64,000 bases of DNA from Bacillota bacterium (GCA_023409735.1 JAEYRB010000010.1:62001-126000); one strand, 5' to 3'; positions 43,716 to 53,410 are shown, counted from the first letter of the stretch. Numbers and translations: made by a program. Notes: generated by a model from the sequence alone, not told the origin.

Positions 43716-44847
43716 ATTTTCCCGTCCCCTTTCGTGAAAGCACAGCCGTGAGCAGTATAAAAGCAGCTGCCACTATAAGATCAATCCCTATTGAGATCGG
43801 AACCCGTGTATAGCTTCCATCATAGATCACTTCAAAGAGAGCTGAATTTATCCATGTTACAGGTGATAAATCAGATATCTTGGAAAATGCAGAACCCATT
43901 ATGGAAATAGGCATATAACCTCCTCCAAGAAAGACAAGTATAGGAATAACGGTATTTAGAATGCCCGTTCCTGCTTCACCGTTCCTGAAAATGTAGGCTA
44001 TTCCTACACCGATGCTTACTGCCATAATGGAGTATGAAAGCAGTAATAAGGCTACAGTCAAAAGATCCTCTCCCCAATAGGCTTTAAGAATAAGCTTGCT
44101 GAATAATACGACTGCAAAGCATTGTACTGCAGTTACGAGGATGGAGCCCAGCACCTTTCCTGTTAGAAGCTCGTATCGCTTTACCGGTGCACTCAGCGTC
44201 CTGTTGGCTGTCATTTGTCCCAATTCATCACGGATAGAATAGTAGCCGGTTATTGAGGAGTAAAGAAGAAATAGTGTTATCATGGTAATGGCATAATAAT
44301 CAAGTGATCCCGGCTGCCTTTTTTCATCCAGGCCACGGATGTTTACATAGCTTCGTTCCGGTTCCTGCTGTATACTTATGGCTGATGGATTGTTAGCTGC
44401 AATTACTGACATGGCTCCATATGTGTTACTAAAGCTTCTTAAAGCACTCTCAACAAGACCTGCATAAAAGGTATGCCGCTCGTTTTTATAAAGCTTTATT
44501 TCCTGCTTATTATCAGATACATGTATATATGCGCAATATGCATAGTCTTGAATACTTTTGATACCCGCATTTATATTATCAGTTTGATCAAAGGTTATAC
44601 CAAGTTCTTTGGTCATCTGTTCCTGAAAGCTCTTAAATGCATTTGTTAAATATGAATTGCTTTCATTAACTTCCTGTGTAAAAAGTACACGTGCATCGTC
44701 CGTATCAACTTTACGTTCAAAAGCGTTTGAAAAAGCAGCACCTAGAATAACAATAAGGACAATAGGGAAAAGGACCATCATTACATTGGCTTTATAGCTG
44801 CGTAGATTTTGTTTAATTTCTTTTGCTATGATTCTCAATATGTTCAT
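43708..44847 (-). CDS. ABC-2 type exporter permease (first)
   Basis: A 379-residue ABC-2 permease with the same layout as the gene that follows it. After the first membrane segment come a long extracytoplasmic region (about 45-180) and five further segments, with LSAPVKRYELLTGKVLGSI as coupling region and GGGYMPISIMG before the last segments. It lies 11 bases after the ATPase gene on the minus strand. The two permeases would form a heterodimer. Confidence 0.9.
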   Translation of the reverse strand: MNILRIIAKEIKQNLRSYKANVMMVLFPIVLIVILGAAFSNAFERKVDTDDARVLFTQEVNESNSYLTNAFKSFQEQMTKELGITFDQTDNINAGIKSIQDYAYCAYIHVSDNKQEIKLYKNERHTFYAGLVESALRSFSNTYGAMSVIAANNPSAISIQQEPERSYVNIRGLDEKRQPGSLDYYAITMITLFLLYSSITGYYSIRDELGQMTANRTLSAPVKRYELLTGKVLGSILVTAVQCFAVVLFSKLILKAYWGEDLLTVALLLLSYSIMAVSIGVGIAYIFRNGEAGTGILNTVIPILVFLGGGYMPISIMGSAFSKISDLSPVTWINSALFEVIYDGSYTRVPISIGIDLIVAAAFILLTAVLSRKGTGKYA

Positions 44848-44858
44848 ATGACTACCCC

Positions 44859-45797
44859 CTAATCTCTTAGCTTTCTGCCTGTAAGTGACAGAAATACAGT
44901 CTCGAGATCCGGCGTCTTACTCTCGATGCTTTTAATGCCGATCTGACTTGATATAAAGTAGGAAATGATTTTGTCAAGATTGTTGACTTCCCGGGCACTT
45001 GATACCTTAACGGTATTCCCATCAATTTCAATGCTGCTGACGCCGGGTATTTCCATAAGTCTGTCTTCAACGATTCCTGTAATTGAATCCTCAACTGTAA
45101 CCCATACTGTATTTTTGTCATTGACCAGATCCTTAAGCTCATCCTTTGTACCTAGTGCAATGACCTTGCCGTGATCCATAATAGCTATACGGGTACAAAT
45201 AGCCTCTACCTCCTCCATATAGTGGCTTGTGTATATAATGGTGCTGCCAAGCTCATTGAGCTTATTAACTGATTGCAGTATGTGATTCCTTGATTGAGGA
45301 TCAATTCCTACCGTAGGTTCATCCATAATTACCAGCTTTGGCTTATGGGCAATGGCACATGCAATATTCAGCCGTCTTTTCATACCACCGGAAAAGCTTT
45401 TAGGATAACTCTTTGCCTTGTCGGATAAGCCGGTGAAGTCCAGAGCCTCCATTGCTGCCTTTTGCAGTGAGCCTCCTTTGAGACCGTATAGGCTTGCGAA
45501 AAATTTTACATTCTCCAGACAAGTCAGATCCTCATAAATTGCAATGTCCTGGGGCACTATACCTGTGTCACGCCTAGTCGTCATTGATTCCTTTTTTACA
45601 TCATGACCATGGATACGGATGTTTCCCTTATCCATATCCAGAAGCCCGATCAGCATATTGATCACGGTACTTTTTCCTGCTCCGTTTGGACCAAGTAGGC
45701 CGAATATCTCTCCATCCTCAATGCTGAGGGACATTTTATCTACAGCAGTTAGCTCGCCGAAATTTTTTGTCAGCTGTTCTATTTGTACTATATTCAT
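44859..45797 (-). CDS. ABC-2 exporter ATP-binding protein
   Basis: A 312-residue single ABC domain of the DrrA/CcmA/NatA type: Walker A GPNGAGKST, signature FSGGMKRRLNIACAI, Walker B LVIMDEPTVGID, switch His in IIYTSHYMEEVE. A C-terminal region of about 80 residues is typical of DrrA-like ATPases. TGAGGAGT precedes the ATG. It leads the exporter operon. A terminator-like hairpin and four 11-bp iterons lie upstream. Confidence 0.93.
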   Translation of the reverse strand: MNIVQIEQLTKNFGELTAVDKMSLSIEDGEIFGLLGPNGAGKSTVINMLIGLLDMDKGNIRIHGHDVKKESMTTRRDTGIVPQDIAIYEDLTCLENVKFFASLYGLKGGSLQKAAMEALDFTGLSDKAKSYPKSFSGGMKRRLNIACAIAHKPKLVIMDEPTVGIDPQSRNHILQSVNKLNELGSTIIYTSHYMEEVEAICTRIAIMDHGKVIALGTKDELKDLVNDKNTVWVTVEDSITGIVEDRLMEIPGVSSIEIDGNTVKVSSAREVNNLDKIISYFISSQIGIKSIESKTPDLETVFLSLTGRKLRD

Positions 45798-45878
45798 CTT
45801 ATATACTCCTCACAATCTGTTATAAAGAGATCAGTAATAACTTCCTCGTTATAACTTTTTTTTCTGTATTTTAAGTAT

Positions 45879-45921
45879 AAAAAAAACAGCACCTTTGCGT
45901 TAGTACAAAAGGTCACTGTTT
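45879..45921 (-). terminator. Terminator or attenuator upstream of the exporter operon
   Basis: On the minus strand an imperfect stem (AAACAGTGACCTTTTG against CAAAGGTGCTGTTT) ends in T8. It lies after the two-component genes and 82 bases before the ATPase start, so it either ends the former or attenuates the latter. Confidence 0.7.
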
Positions 45922-45933
45922 CATATGACTAAA

Positions 45934-45977
45934 GTCATACTGACACCATACTGAAGTCATGCTGAAACTATGCTGAA
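45934..45977. repeat. Four 11-bp iterons upstream of the exporter operon
   Basis: Four adjacent 11-base units, on the plus strand GTCATACTGAC, ACCATACTGAA, GTCATGCTGAA and ACTATGCTGAA. The period is one helical turn, so all units face the same side of the DNA, as expected for a cooperative regulator site. A further TCATATGACT lies at 45921-45930. Confidence 0.8.
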
Positions 45978-46167
45978 CTATTAGTTATGCCGTTTGAAGT
46001 ATATATTATTAAAAGCATACTTAATAATCAGTTGTATATTCCCAGCACATGTTGTCTTGCAGTATATTTATTCTTTTATGCAAGCGTTATTTTTCCGGAC
46101 ATGATATTACTATGTAATGTTATTTCGTTGTAATTTATTTTGCAGTATACGTATTTCACAGTACGTG
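45978..46167. other. Intergenic region between response regulator and iterons
   Basis: AT-rich sequence with loosely repeated GCAGTATA and GTTATTTT words. No open frame or clear promoter was identified. With the iterons and hairpin it completes a 370-base gap between the regulator and ATPase genes. Confidence 0.4.
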
Positions 46168-46812
46168 TTATTTTTCAGGATTAGCCTTTTCGCCGGTGAG
46201 GTAGTAAATAGCGATTTGCGTCCTGTGTTCCAGCCCTGTTTTATTTAGTATTACGGTTATGTAATTTTTTATTGTTCCCTCAGACATGTAAAGAGAGCCG
46301 GCAATTTCCTTGTTGGAAAGCCCTTTGGCAATAAGACCTGCAATTTCAAGCTCCCTGGCGGTAAGCAGACCTTCGGGAATACCGCTTTTCCTGTCTGTGG
46401 AAAGTTCGTTCTTAATAATATCCATAACAACATCCTGCATAACAGTACCGCCCTCATGGACAATGCGTATTGCATCCATGATGCCTGCTGGAGAGCCGCC
46501 CTTTAGTAGATATCCCTTTGCGCCGTTTTTTACAGCGTTTATTACAAAGCTATCATCCTCAAAGGTTGTGAGGATCAATGTTTTTGTGGTGGTTCCTGCG
46601 GAAATTTCTCTTGCTGCCTGAAGTCCGTTCAATATAGGCATCCGTACATCGAGAAGTGCTACATCCACATGATTGCCCATGCAGAACTCCACCGCCTTGA
46701 GGCCGTTTTCCACACAAGCTGCTACTTCAAACCGATCGTCAGTCTGGAGAATGATTTTAAGACCCTCTCGTATTAGAACATCATCATCTGCTATTAATAC
46801 TTTTATTGCCAT
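46168..46812 (-). CDS. NarL/LuxR-type response regulator
   Basis: A 214-residue response regulator. The receiver domain has ADDD, phospho-acceptor Asp55 in LLDVRMPILNG and the conserved Lys in GYLLKG. The C-terminal LuxR helix-turn-helix is LTARELEIAGLIAKGLSNKE followed by SEGTIKNYITVILNKTGLEH. AGGAGAGGTGGG precedes the ATG. Its start lies inside the end of the kinase gene (29-base overlap), so they are coupled. Pairs like this often control an adjacent exporter in response to a membrane-active compound; the iterons just downstream are candidate binding sites (inference). Confidence 0.94.
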   Translation of the reverse strand: MAIKVLIADDDVLIREGLKIILQTDDRFEVAACVENGLKAVEFCMGNHVDVALLDVRMPILNGLQAAREISAGTTTKTLILTTFEDDSFVINAVKNGAKGYLLKGGSPAGIMDAIRIVHEGGTVMQDVVMDIIKNELSTDRKSGIPEGLLTARELEIAGLIAKGLSNKEIAGSLYMSEGTIKNYITVILNKTGLEHRTQIAIYYLTGEKANPEK

Positions 46813-47932
46813 TTCCCACCTCTCCTGTCGGTAAAATCGTTATGACCGAAAAGCCGCAGCTCCCGTCAATGATCACCTGACCACCCGCACTTTCTGTCCT
46901 TTCCTCCATCCCCGCAAGCCCCATCCCTTTTTTTATAGTAAGAGCCCCTTTACCATTGTCCCGGACTTCAGCCTTTATAAGCCTGTTCATCAACTCTAAC
47001 CGTATATCAATGACTGTTGCAGAAGAGTATTTAAGTGCATTGGTAAGAGATTCCTTGATATTGTCAGTAATGATTCTCCATTGCATGTGTGTAATCATAT
47101 CAAAATTTCCTTTAGAGGAAAATGAGGTTTTTATGGAGCTGTTCAGGGAGAATTCCTCAAGCATCAGCTTGAGCCTGTTGATACCCAATTGTTCTGGTGC
47201 CGGCTTGATAGTTCTGAGTGTAGAACGGATGCTCTCCATACCATTTTTTAAATTTCCTGTTACAGTTGTAAGGATATCTCCGGCTTTTCCGGTATCCTTC
47301 TCCAGAATCAGTGCTGCAGCCTCCAACTGTATAATACTGCCGGCTATAGTGTGGCCGACTCTGTCATGTATCTTCTGGGCAAGGCTGTTTCGTTCCTCCA
47401 GTTGGGAAAGATAGCGCACATGAGCCTCATATTCGCTGCTTGCTTCCAGCCTGCTCCTAAGCTCTTCACTTTTTTCTTTAAGCTTTTCACTGGCTGTTTT
47501 ATATGCCGAATGTGTTGATGACAGACTGTACGAAAGCTGGAAAACAAACAGGCAGAACAAACAAATTAAAATATACTGTTGCAGCACCTGTTCTCGACAG
47601 ATAAAAGCAGGGATCATAGTGGAAATTAACCATATCTTCTTGCTTTCTGTAAATCCTGATACAAATTCCAATATATCAGCCGGAAGGAGTAACAGCATTA
47701 GGGGACTGGCTAAATACGCTCCAACTAATAAAAGAGCAACGGCAGCACCTAGAAATAGCATTCGCAGCGGTCTTCTGCGCATGATCTGTGAAAGCATGAC
47801 AGTACAGATATAGAACAGTGTAAATATGATAACAGTGGGGATATTCAGCATATCCTCCCGTATGTAGGTTAACAGACAATATAGAAGAATAACTAGTCTG
47901 GAACCGATCATCCAGTTTTCCATAAACCTCAC
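46784..47932 (-). CDS. HisKA_3-type sensor histidine kinase
   Basis: A 382-residue kinase. The N-terminal 150 residues hold five or six membrane segments with almost no extracytoplasmic loops, so the signal is probably sensed within or near the membrane. A coiled coil (about 145-180) leads to the HisKA_3 box LAQKIHDRVGHTIAG with phospho-acceptor His189 (normally DxxGH-type NarX/DesK family). The ATPase domain has NIKESLTNALKYS (N box) and GKGALTIKKGMGLAGMEER. It is first in the operon with the NarL-type regulator. The upstream start ATG at 47932 follows GGTGAGG. Confidence 0.92.
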   Translation of the reverse strand: MRFMENWMIGSRLVILLYCLLTYIREDMLNIPTVIIFTLFYICTVMLSQIMRRRPLRMLFLGAAVALLLVGAYLASPLMLLLLPADILEFVSGFTESKKIWLISTMIPAFICREQVLQQYILICLFCLFVFQLSYSLSSTHSAYKTASEKLKEKSEELRSRLEASSEYEAHVRYLSQLEERNSLAQKIHDRVGHTIAGSIIQLEAAALILEKDTGKAGDILTTVTGNLKNGMESIRSTLRTIKPAPEQLGINRLKLMLEEFSLNSSIKTSFSSKGNFDMITHMQWRIITDNIKESLTNALKYSSATVIDIRLELMNRLIKAEVRDNGKGALTIKKGMGLAGMEERTESAGGQVIIDGSCGFSVITILPTGEVGNGNKSINSR

Positions 47933-48378
47933 CGCTTCAAATTTTCTTGTTATAGCATGTCTGGCTGACTATTTCAGACCATTCTGTTCCCGGTTTGTAA
48001 GCCTTAAGTAAATAAGATACTTAATATAAAATCATTTTTTTGTCTCTCAGTTCATATTATACCCTGCCACGGAGCCGATTTCCATAATATTTAAATACTT
48101 TTATTTGCATATGGTGTCCATCACTTCTCTTGAGCTTAGTTAGGCAAACTAGAAACAGTTAAGCGCTACTGCTAATGCTTATGTCCGGGCACTTTTCATG
48201 AGTATGTGCCATAAATGCAGTAAAATTAATGATCCGGATACAGCAGATTGAAAAAAGTGGACAGAGCCTGACTTTTTACCTAACTTTCGATAGGTGAAAA
48301 TTTGCACTTTTTTATTTATTATTTAGAATAAATGTCGAGTTATGGGACAAATAACGAACATTACTAAGGAGGAACAAT
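47933..48378. other. Divergent intergenic region before the SLH protein gene
   Basis: This 446-base gap holds the promoters of the minus-strand kinase operon and the plus-strand surface-protein gene. AAAAAAGTG (48251-48259) and CACTTTTTT (48305-48313) form an inverted repeat that encloses a smaller ACCTA/TAGGT stem and overlaps the predicted -35 box. No small gene was seen. Confidence 0.5.
48302..48329 (+). promoter_or_regulatory. Predicted promoter of the SLH protein gene
   Basis: TTGCAC (48302-48307), 16-base spacer, TAGAAT (48324-48329), 50 bases before the ATG. AAGGAGG lies at 48367-48373. Confidence 0.45.
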
Positions 48379-51300
48379 ATGAATAAAAGGTTAATGGCGG
48401 TAGTAGTAGCTTTAGTTATGCTATTTAGTACATTTTCTATGTCATTTGCAGATGCAGGCTCAAAGCAATATGCTGATATAGACGGACATTGGGCAGCTAA
48501 AGCTATTTATAAGTGGTCTGACTATGGAATCATAAAAGGCAGCAACGGGGCCTTCAGACCTAACGATTTTATAACAAGAGGTGAAATTGCTTGTGTCCTT
48601 AACAACATGATGGGATATAAAGCAACTGTAGCGAACACCTTCTCTGATTTGAAAAACGGGCAGTTTTATACTGATGCAGTACTGAAAGCATATGCTGCCG
48701 GTATTTTTAAGGGTGATGGAGCATCAATACTTCGCCCGACTGACAAGATTACTAGAGAAGAAGCAGCTGTATTGTTAGCCAAAGCGTTTGCTATTAGTGA
48801 TGGAACTATTAATAATAGTAAGTTTTCGGATGCACAATTGGTATCCATTTGGGCAAGGGCGTCTGTTTTTGGATTAGAGGCTAAAGGGTATATAAATGGA
48901 AGCAACGGAAGGTTCAATCCAAAAGCAAATATAACCAGAGCTGAGATCGTTGCTATCATTGATCGTATAGTAAAGGCATATTACACAAAAGCCGGAACAT
49001 ACAGCGAAGATGTAACAGGGATTGCAGTCATTAAGGTTTCCGATGTTGTTCTGGATGGAGTAGATATTTCAGAGAACCTTATTATCGCAGAAGGCGTAGG
49101 ACAGGGTGATGTAACTCTCAATAGTGTAACTGTTAAGGGAAACACTGTTGTAAGAGGCGGTGGCGAAAATTCTGTACATATCAATGGTAAGTCCGGTATT
49201 TCAAAAATCAAGATCGAAAAAGTTGGAGACAAGATCAGAATTGTAATTGATGATGGAAATACCGTGGATATTGAAATTGTAGAAGGTGAAGAGATCATAA
49301 TTACCGGTTCTGTAGGAGAACTGGAAATAGCTACTCCGAATGCAGTTGTTCATGCAAAAGCAGCAGATATTGCAAATACTAAAGTAACGGGAAGCAATGT
49401 TACGATCAATGCAGATAAGGATACAAAGATTGGTAATGTTTCAGTTGACAGTACGGCAGGAAATACTGCTGTTAAGACAGAAAAGGGCGCAGTTTTAGGT
49501 ACGGTTACAGCAGCAGCTAAGACTGATGTCAGCGGTGAAGGAACTGTAGAAAATGTTGTTCTGAACAAGGGCGCAGATAATTCTAGTGTTTCAACGCCTA
49601 ATACTAAAACAACAGTAGGCGAAGGAGTATCGGGTGCAACTGCCGGTGGAGTGGCTGCTGAGGAGGGAAGCACTGTAAAGAATGACGAGACGGGAAAGGG
49701 CGAAAAGGTAACAACACCTACAACTCCATCAACTCCATCAACCCCATCAACTCCATCAACCCCATCAACCCCATCAACCCCATCAACCCCATCAACAGTT
49801 GCGGTAAGCGGTATTACTGTAGAACCGAAAACAATGAGCTTGACAGTAGGTGGTGCTGAAGGAACAATAAAAGCAACAATAGCACCATCAAATGCAACTA
49901 ACAAGGAAGTTACCTGGAGCTCCAGTGATACAAGTGTAGCTACAGTAGACGGGAATGGAAAAGTAATTCCTGTAGGAAAAGGTACAGCTACGATTACTGT
50001 AAAATCCAAGGATGGAGGATATACGGCAGCTACGGTAGTTACTGTTATTGATAAGCCGACAACACCTACTACACCATCTGCAATTTCAGTAACCGGTATT
50101 ACTGTATCGCCGGATAAATTAACTTTGACTGAGGGTGATACTGCTACAATAACTGCAACAATTACACCATCAGATGCAACTAATAAGAATATTACCTGGA
50201 GCTCCAGTGATACAAGTGTAGCAACTGTAGTAGGTGGTGTTGTAACCGCTATAAAAGAAGGTACGGCTACGATTACGGCAGCAGCTGAAGATGGAGGATA
50301 TACAGCAGAAACGAAAGTTACTGTTAATGCAAAACAAATTACAAGCATTGATTTCATGGATTCTTCTATGGCATCATTCGAAGCAAATACAAGTAAGCTT
50401 ACATTTTCTGTTAAGGGGATACTTGTTGGAGAAATTGATACAAGTAAGCTGAAGTATATAACATCAAAATCAGGTGAGCACTCTATTAGTTTGTCGTCAG
50501 GATACACAAAGTCTGAGATGCAAGATATGGCGGCAGGAAAGTATTACTATACAAACGATGTTGATGGTGAGACTAGAGTTTGTATTAAGCTGACTGATAG
50601 TGATGCGGCGAAAATAAAAGAACTCGACGGGTATGGAAACACTTCGAGAAATGTTAATGATGATAATGATAGGCTGATTGCGGAAAATTCGTGGTATCCA
50701 GATGCTGTTGCCGGGACAAAGGCGGTATCTATCAGTAACTACGTTAAGGTGAAAAACAGTTCGGGGCATGAGATCTTCGGAGTATTTCAGCTTGATGATG
50801 ATGGAATGGTGATAACTAGTTCAGGTAGAAATCCCGGTTACACTAAAGGTTCCGAGTTCAATGTATTGGCCGATTCTTTCACAACTAAACTGGTTTTCTA
50901 TGAAGGTGATTACGTACCTTTAGAGACACCGACTGATGGATTGATGAGAATAGTTAGCCTTACGGATGATGTGATTGAGAATGGTATTACAATAGATGAT
51001 AGTAACTGGATCGAGGTCGAAGGTGACAATTTCGGTAAGGAGCCAACAAAAATTCCGGTAGAAGAAATTACTGTAAAACCAGAAGCAATGGAGTTGACAG
51101 TAGGCGGTGCTACAGGAACAATAACTGCAACAATTACACCATCAGATGCAACTAATAAGAATATTACCTGGAGCTCCAGTGATACAAGTGTAGCAACTGT
51201 AGTAGGTGGCGTTGTAACCGCTATAAAAGAAGGAACAGCTACTATTACGGCAAAATCCGAAGATGGAGGAAAAACGGCAACAACTGAAGTTACTGTATTA

Positions 51301-53310
51301 GGGACAATTACTATTACAGAAATAAGTGATATGACTTTAGATTTAAATTCTACAGAGTCTGTAATTATTGTAAGTAACCCGTCAGATACCGATAAAACAG
51401 TTGAATCAAATAAGCCTGATGTTGTAGAAGTATCAGCAGTGAAAAATAACCAATTTACAATAACTGCAAAGTCCATTGATAATGCAACAATAACTGTTAC
51501 CTGTGCTAAAGAAGGTTATGTAACCGAAGAGTTAAGCTTTAATGTTACCGTTGCTATGAGTGATGCGCAGAAATTAGCAGCAGATAAAGAATTGTTGACA
51601 CTTCCGCTGGGAGGAAACAGTGCAATAGATAATATTAAAGCAAATCTGGGAACGCTGCCAACGGAGCTTCTCAACGGAACAAAAGTAGAATGGGTATCAA
51701 GCAATACAAGCGTTATAAGCAATGATGGAACAGTTACAAGACCTGCAACAAGTGAATCGGATGCAGCAGTAACAATGACAGCAAAATTGACAAATGGAAA
51801 TGCAAGTGATGAAAAGACGTTCAACCTTACTGTTAAGCGTAATATGACGCAATTAGGAACTCCCAAAGATGTGACTATTAATGAGTTTGGGAGTGTTTGT
51901 TGGAAGTACAATGGTACATATTACCAAAGCAAGTATGACTATGACGTATTGATCTATAAAAATAACGAATATATAGAAACAAAAAAAGTAATTGGATTAG
52001 TGGAAGATTATAATGGCAGAATAAGTATTAGCGCGGAGCTTAGTAAAAATGGTCCCGGATATTATTCGGTACAAATGCGTATAAAAAGAGAGGGATACGA
52101 AGATAGCGAACTTACTTCAAGAACCACCTCCAAGTATCAGCTCGCAGATCCAACCCCGTATTGGGATAACTACATTGCAAGGTGGAATCAAGTGATAAAT
52201 GCAGACCAATACTATTTATACCTATATGAGAACGGGAATAGTGTTAAATGGGCAGAATACGGAAGAGAGTACACACTTTGCAGCCAAAATTCATATGATT
52301 TTTCTAAATTTAAATTTAATCCCGGCAGTAAATATACATTTGGGGTACGAGCAACAAACGATGATGGTGATTGTATACGATCCGGAATTGTAATATCCGA
52401 CATAATGAAGGCTCCAACAAGCGAGATTGGCTTTACATTAGTCACAACTTCCGCAAGTATAAATTACGATAGTAGTTCGAGAAATGTTAGAGTATGTGCT
52501 GAAAATGGCGCTTCGGAAATATTATTGGAAGTGACTAGAACTAAAGATCAAACAGTTAGTGAAATTAATGGCATTGATCTCCCTATTTATAGTCAAACAG
52601 ATACTGAAACAGGTATTAAAGTAGTTTATAGAATTAGTACTGTAGAATTGACTAATAATGGGTGCAAAATACTAAAACTAAGGGTTAGCGAAGAGGAAAA
52701 AATTTCCAATGATTACACTATTTTAGTAGCCGGTAAGTTAAAAGCTCCAAGCTTAAACGTAACCTCTGGCCAATATGGTAATTTGACATGGGAGGCCTCA
52801 GATGGTGCAAGCCAGTATTATGTTACATATTACTTTGAATATACTGACGATAGTGAAACTAAGATAAAGACAAAAGTATATGAACTCACAACAAGTGAAA
52901 CAAAGTGTTCTGCTACATTAATTCTTAAAGAAACAGGTCCATATGGCGGAGTGTTTACTGCAACAGTAACGCCGATATACGGTGACTTAGTGGGATTTGA
53001 GTCAAAAGAATCGAACGGAGTTAATAAACTGGCTTCTGTCACATCAGGTAGTTTAACACGAATAGGGGACAGCAAGGCAGTAAAAGCTACATGGAAAAAA
53101 ATAGATGGTGAAAAGTGTGTATACAGAGTAGTTTTGTTACGCAACGGGGGTAATTATTATGGTGGTGCATTCGAAACTGAAGGGAATGAAAATGAAATGC
53201 CTTTTTATAACCTCGATAGTGGAGAATACTCATTCACCGTCCAAAAAATTGGTGACGGGAGTGTGGTAAATTCAAATGCCTCAGAAAAATTTGGTTCTGT
53301 AGAGCTGTAA
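48379..53310 (+). CDS. SLH-domain surface protein with bacterial Ig-like (Big_2) and fibronectin-like domains
   Basis: A 1643-residue exported protein. The signal peptide is residues 1-25 (cleavage near SFADA). Three SLH domains (about 32-80, 92-142, 150-200; for example YADIDGHWAAKAIYKWSD and ITRGEIACVLNNMMG) should bind secondary cell-wall polymer. Residues about 205-435 are a Val/Thr/Asn/Gly-rich beta region. A Thr-Pro-Ser repeat linker (about 445-472) follows, then Big_2 domains at about 474-560, 567-650 and 890-975 with TWSSSDTSVATV, a further Ig-like region (976-1150, with WVSSNTSVIS), and fibronectin-like C-terminal modules. It has no catalytic motif that I recognise; a structural or adhesive role at the cell surface is likely. 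A terminator follows. Confidence 0.9.
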   Translation: MNKRLMAVVVALVMLFSTFSMSFADAGSKQYADIDGHWAAKAIYKWSDYGIIKGSNGAFRPNDFITRGEIACVLNNMMGYKATVANTFSDLKNGQFYTDAVLKAYAAGIFKGDGASILRPTDKITREEAAVLLAKAFAISDGTINNSKFSDAQLVSIWARASVFGLEAKGYINGSNGRFNPKANITRAEIVAIIDRIVKAYYTKAGTYSEDVTGIAVIKVSDVVLDGVDISENLIIAEGVGQGDVTLNSVTVKGNTVVRGGGENSVHINGKSGISKIKIEKVGDKIRIVIDDGNTVDIEIVEGEEIIITGSVGELEIATPNAVVHAKAADIANTKVTGSNVTINADKDTKIGNVSVDSTAGNTAVKTEKGAVLGTVTAAAKTDVSGEGTVENVVLNKGADNSSVSTPNTKTTVGEGVSGATAGGVAAEEGSTVKNDETGKGEKVTTPTTPSTPSTPSTPSTPSTPSTPSTPSTVAVSGITVEPKTMSLTVGGAEGTIKATIAPSNATNKEVTWSSSDTSVATVDGNGKVIPVGKGTATITVKSKDGGYTAATVVTVIDKPTTPTTPSAISVTGITVSPDKLTLTEGDTATITATITPSDATNKNITWSSSDTSVATVVGGVVTAIKEGTATITAAAEDGGYTAETKVTVNAKQITSIDFMDSSMASFEANTSKLTFSVKGILVGEIDTSKLKYITSKSGEHSISLSSGYTKSEMQDMAAGKYYYTNDVDGETRVCIKLTDSDAAKIKELDGYGNTSRNVNDDNDRLIAENSWYPDAVAGTKAVSISNYVKVKNSSGHEIFGVFQLDDDGMVITSSGRNPGYTKGSEFNVLADSFTTKLVFYEGDYVPLETPTDGLMRIVSLTDDVIENGITIDDSNWIEVEGDNFGKEPTKIPVEEITVKPEAMELTVGGATGTITATITPSDATNKNITWSSSDTSVATVVGGVVTAIKEGTATITAKSEDGGKTATTEVTVLGTITITEISDMTLDLNSTESVIIVSNPSDTDKTVESNKPDVVEVSAVKNNQFTITAKSIDNATITVTCAKEGYVTEELSFNVTVAMSDAQKLAADKELLTLPLGGNSAIDNIKANLGTLPTELLNGTKVEWVSSNTSVISNDGTVTRPATSESDAAVTMTAKLTNGNASDEKTFNLTVKRNMTQLGTPKDVTINEFGSVCWKYNGTYYQSKYDYDVLIYKNNEYIETKKVIGLVEDYNGRISISAELSKNGPGYYSVQMRIKREGYEDSELTSRTTSKYQLADPTPYWDNYIARWNQVINADQYYLYLYENGNSVKWAEYGREYTLCSQNSYDFSKFKFNPGSKYTFGVRATNDDGDCIRSGIVISDIMKAPTSEIGFTLVTTSASINYDSSSRNVRVCAENGASEILLEVTRTKDQTVSEINGIDLPIYSQTDTETGIKVVYRISTVELTNNGCKILKLRVSEEEKISNDYTILVAGKLKAPSLNVTSGQYGNLTWEASDGASQYYVTYYFEYTDDSETKIKTKVYELTTSETKCSATLILKETGPYGGVFTATVTPIYGDLVGFESKESNGVNKLASVTSGSLTRIGDSKAVKATWKKIDGEKCVYRVVLLRNGGNYYGGAFETEGNENEMPFYNLDSGEYSFTVQKIGDGSVVNSNASEKFGSVEL
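49723..49794 (+). repeat. 9-bp coding tandem repeat, 8 copies
   Basis: Eight units of ACTCCATCA or ACCCCATCA encode Thr-Pro-Ser in the linker of the SLH protein. Copy-number change would keep the frame and alter linker length. Confidence 0.95.
50146..50261 (+). repeat. 116-bp direct repeat, copy 1 (copy 2 at 51118-51233)
   Basis: The stretch encoding the core of the second Big_2 domain recurs at 51118-51233 with a single mismatch. The distance is 972 bases, exactly 324 codons, so recombination between copies would delete domains in frame. Confidence 0.9.
51118..51233 (+). repeat. 116-bp direct repeat, copy 2
   Basis: Near-identical to 50146-50261; encodes the core of the third Big_2 domain of the SLH protein. 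Confidence 0.9.
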
Positions 53311-53336
53311 GATAACAAGCTAGAGCTTAGCTAATG

Positions 53337-53384
53337 AAAAGACGTCGATTTTATAACTTATTGTTATCAAATCGGCGTCTTTTA
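53337..53384. terminator. Terminator between SLH gene and convergent small secreted gene
   Basis: AAAAGACGTCGATTT (53337-53351) pairs with AAATCGGCGTCTTTT (53369-53383), one G-U pair, 17-base loop; T runs at both ends suit both directions. Confidence 0.85.
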
Positions 53385-53410
53385 AATATAGTCATTAAGC
53401 ACGAAGAAGA

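Noticed and set aside
49723..49794. CRISPR-like short repeats
   Set aside because: The 9-bp units are contiguous without spacers and encode a Thr-Pro-Ser linker.
49350..50507. A 385-codon open frame on the minus strand inside the SLH protein gene
   Set aside because: It lies antisense to a repetitive Thr/Val/Ser-rich gene, has a low-complexity hydrophobic translation, no ribosome-binding site and no family resemblance.
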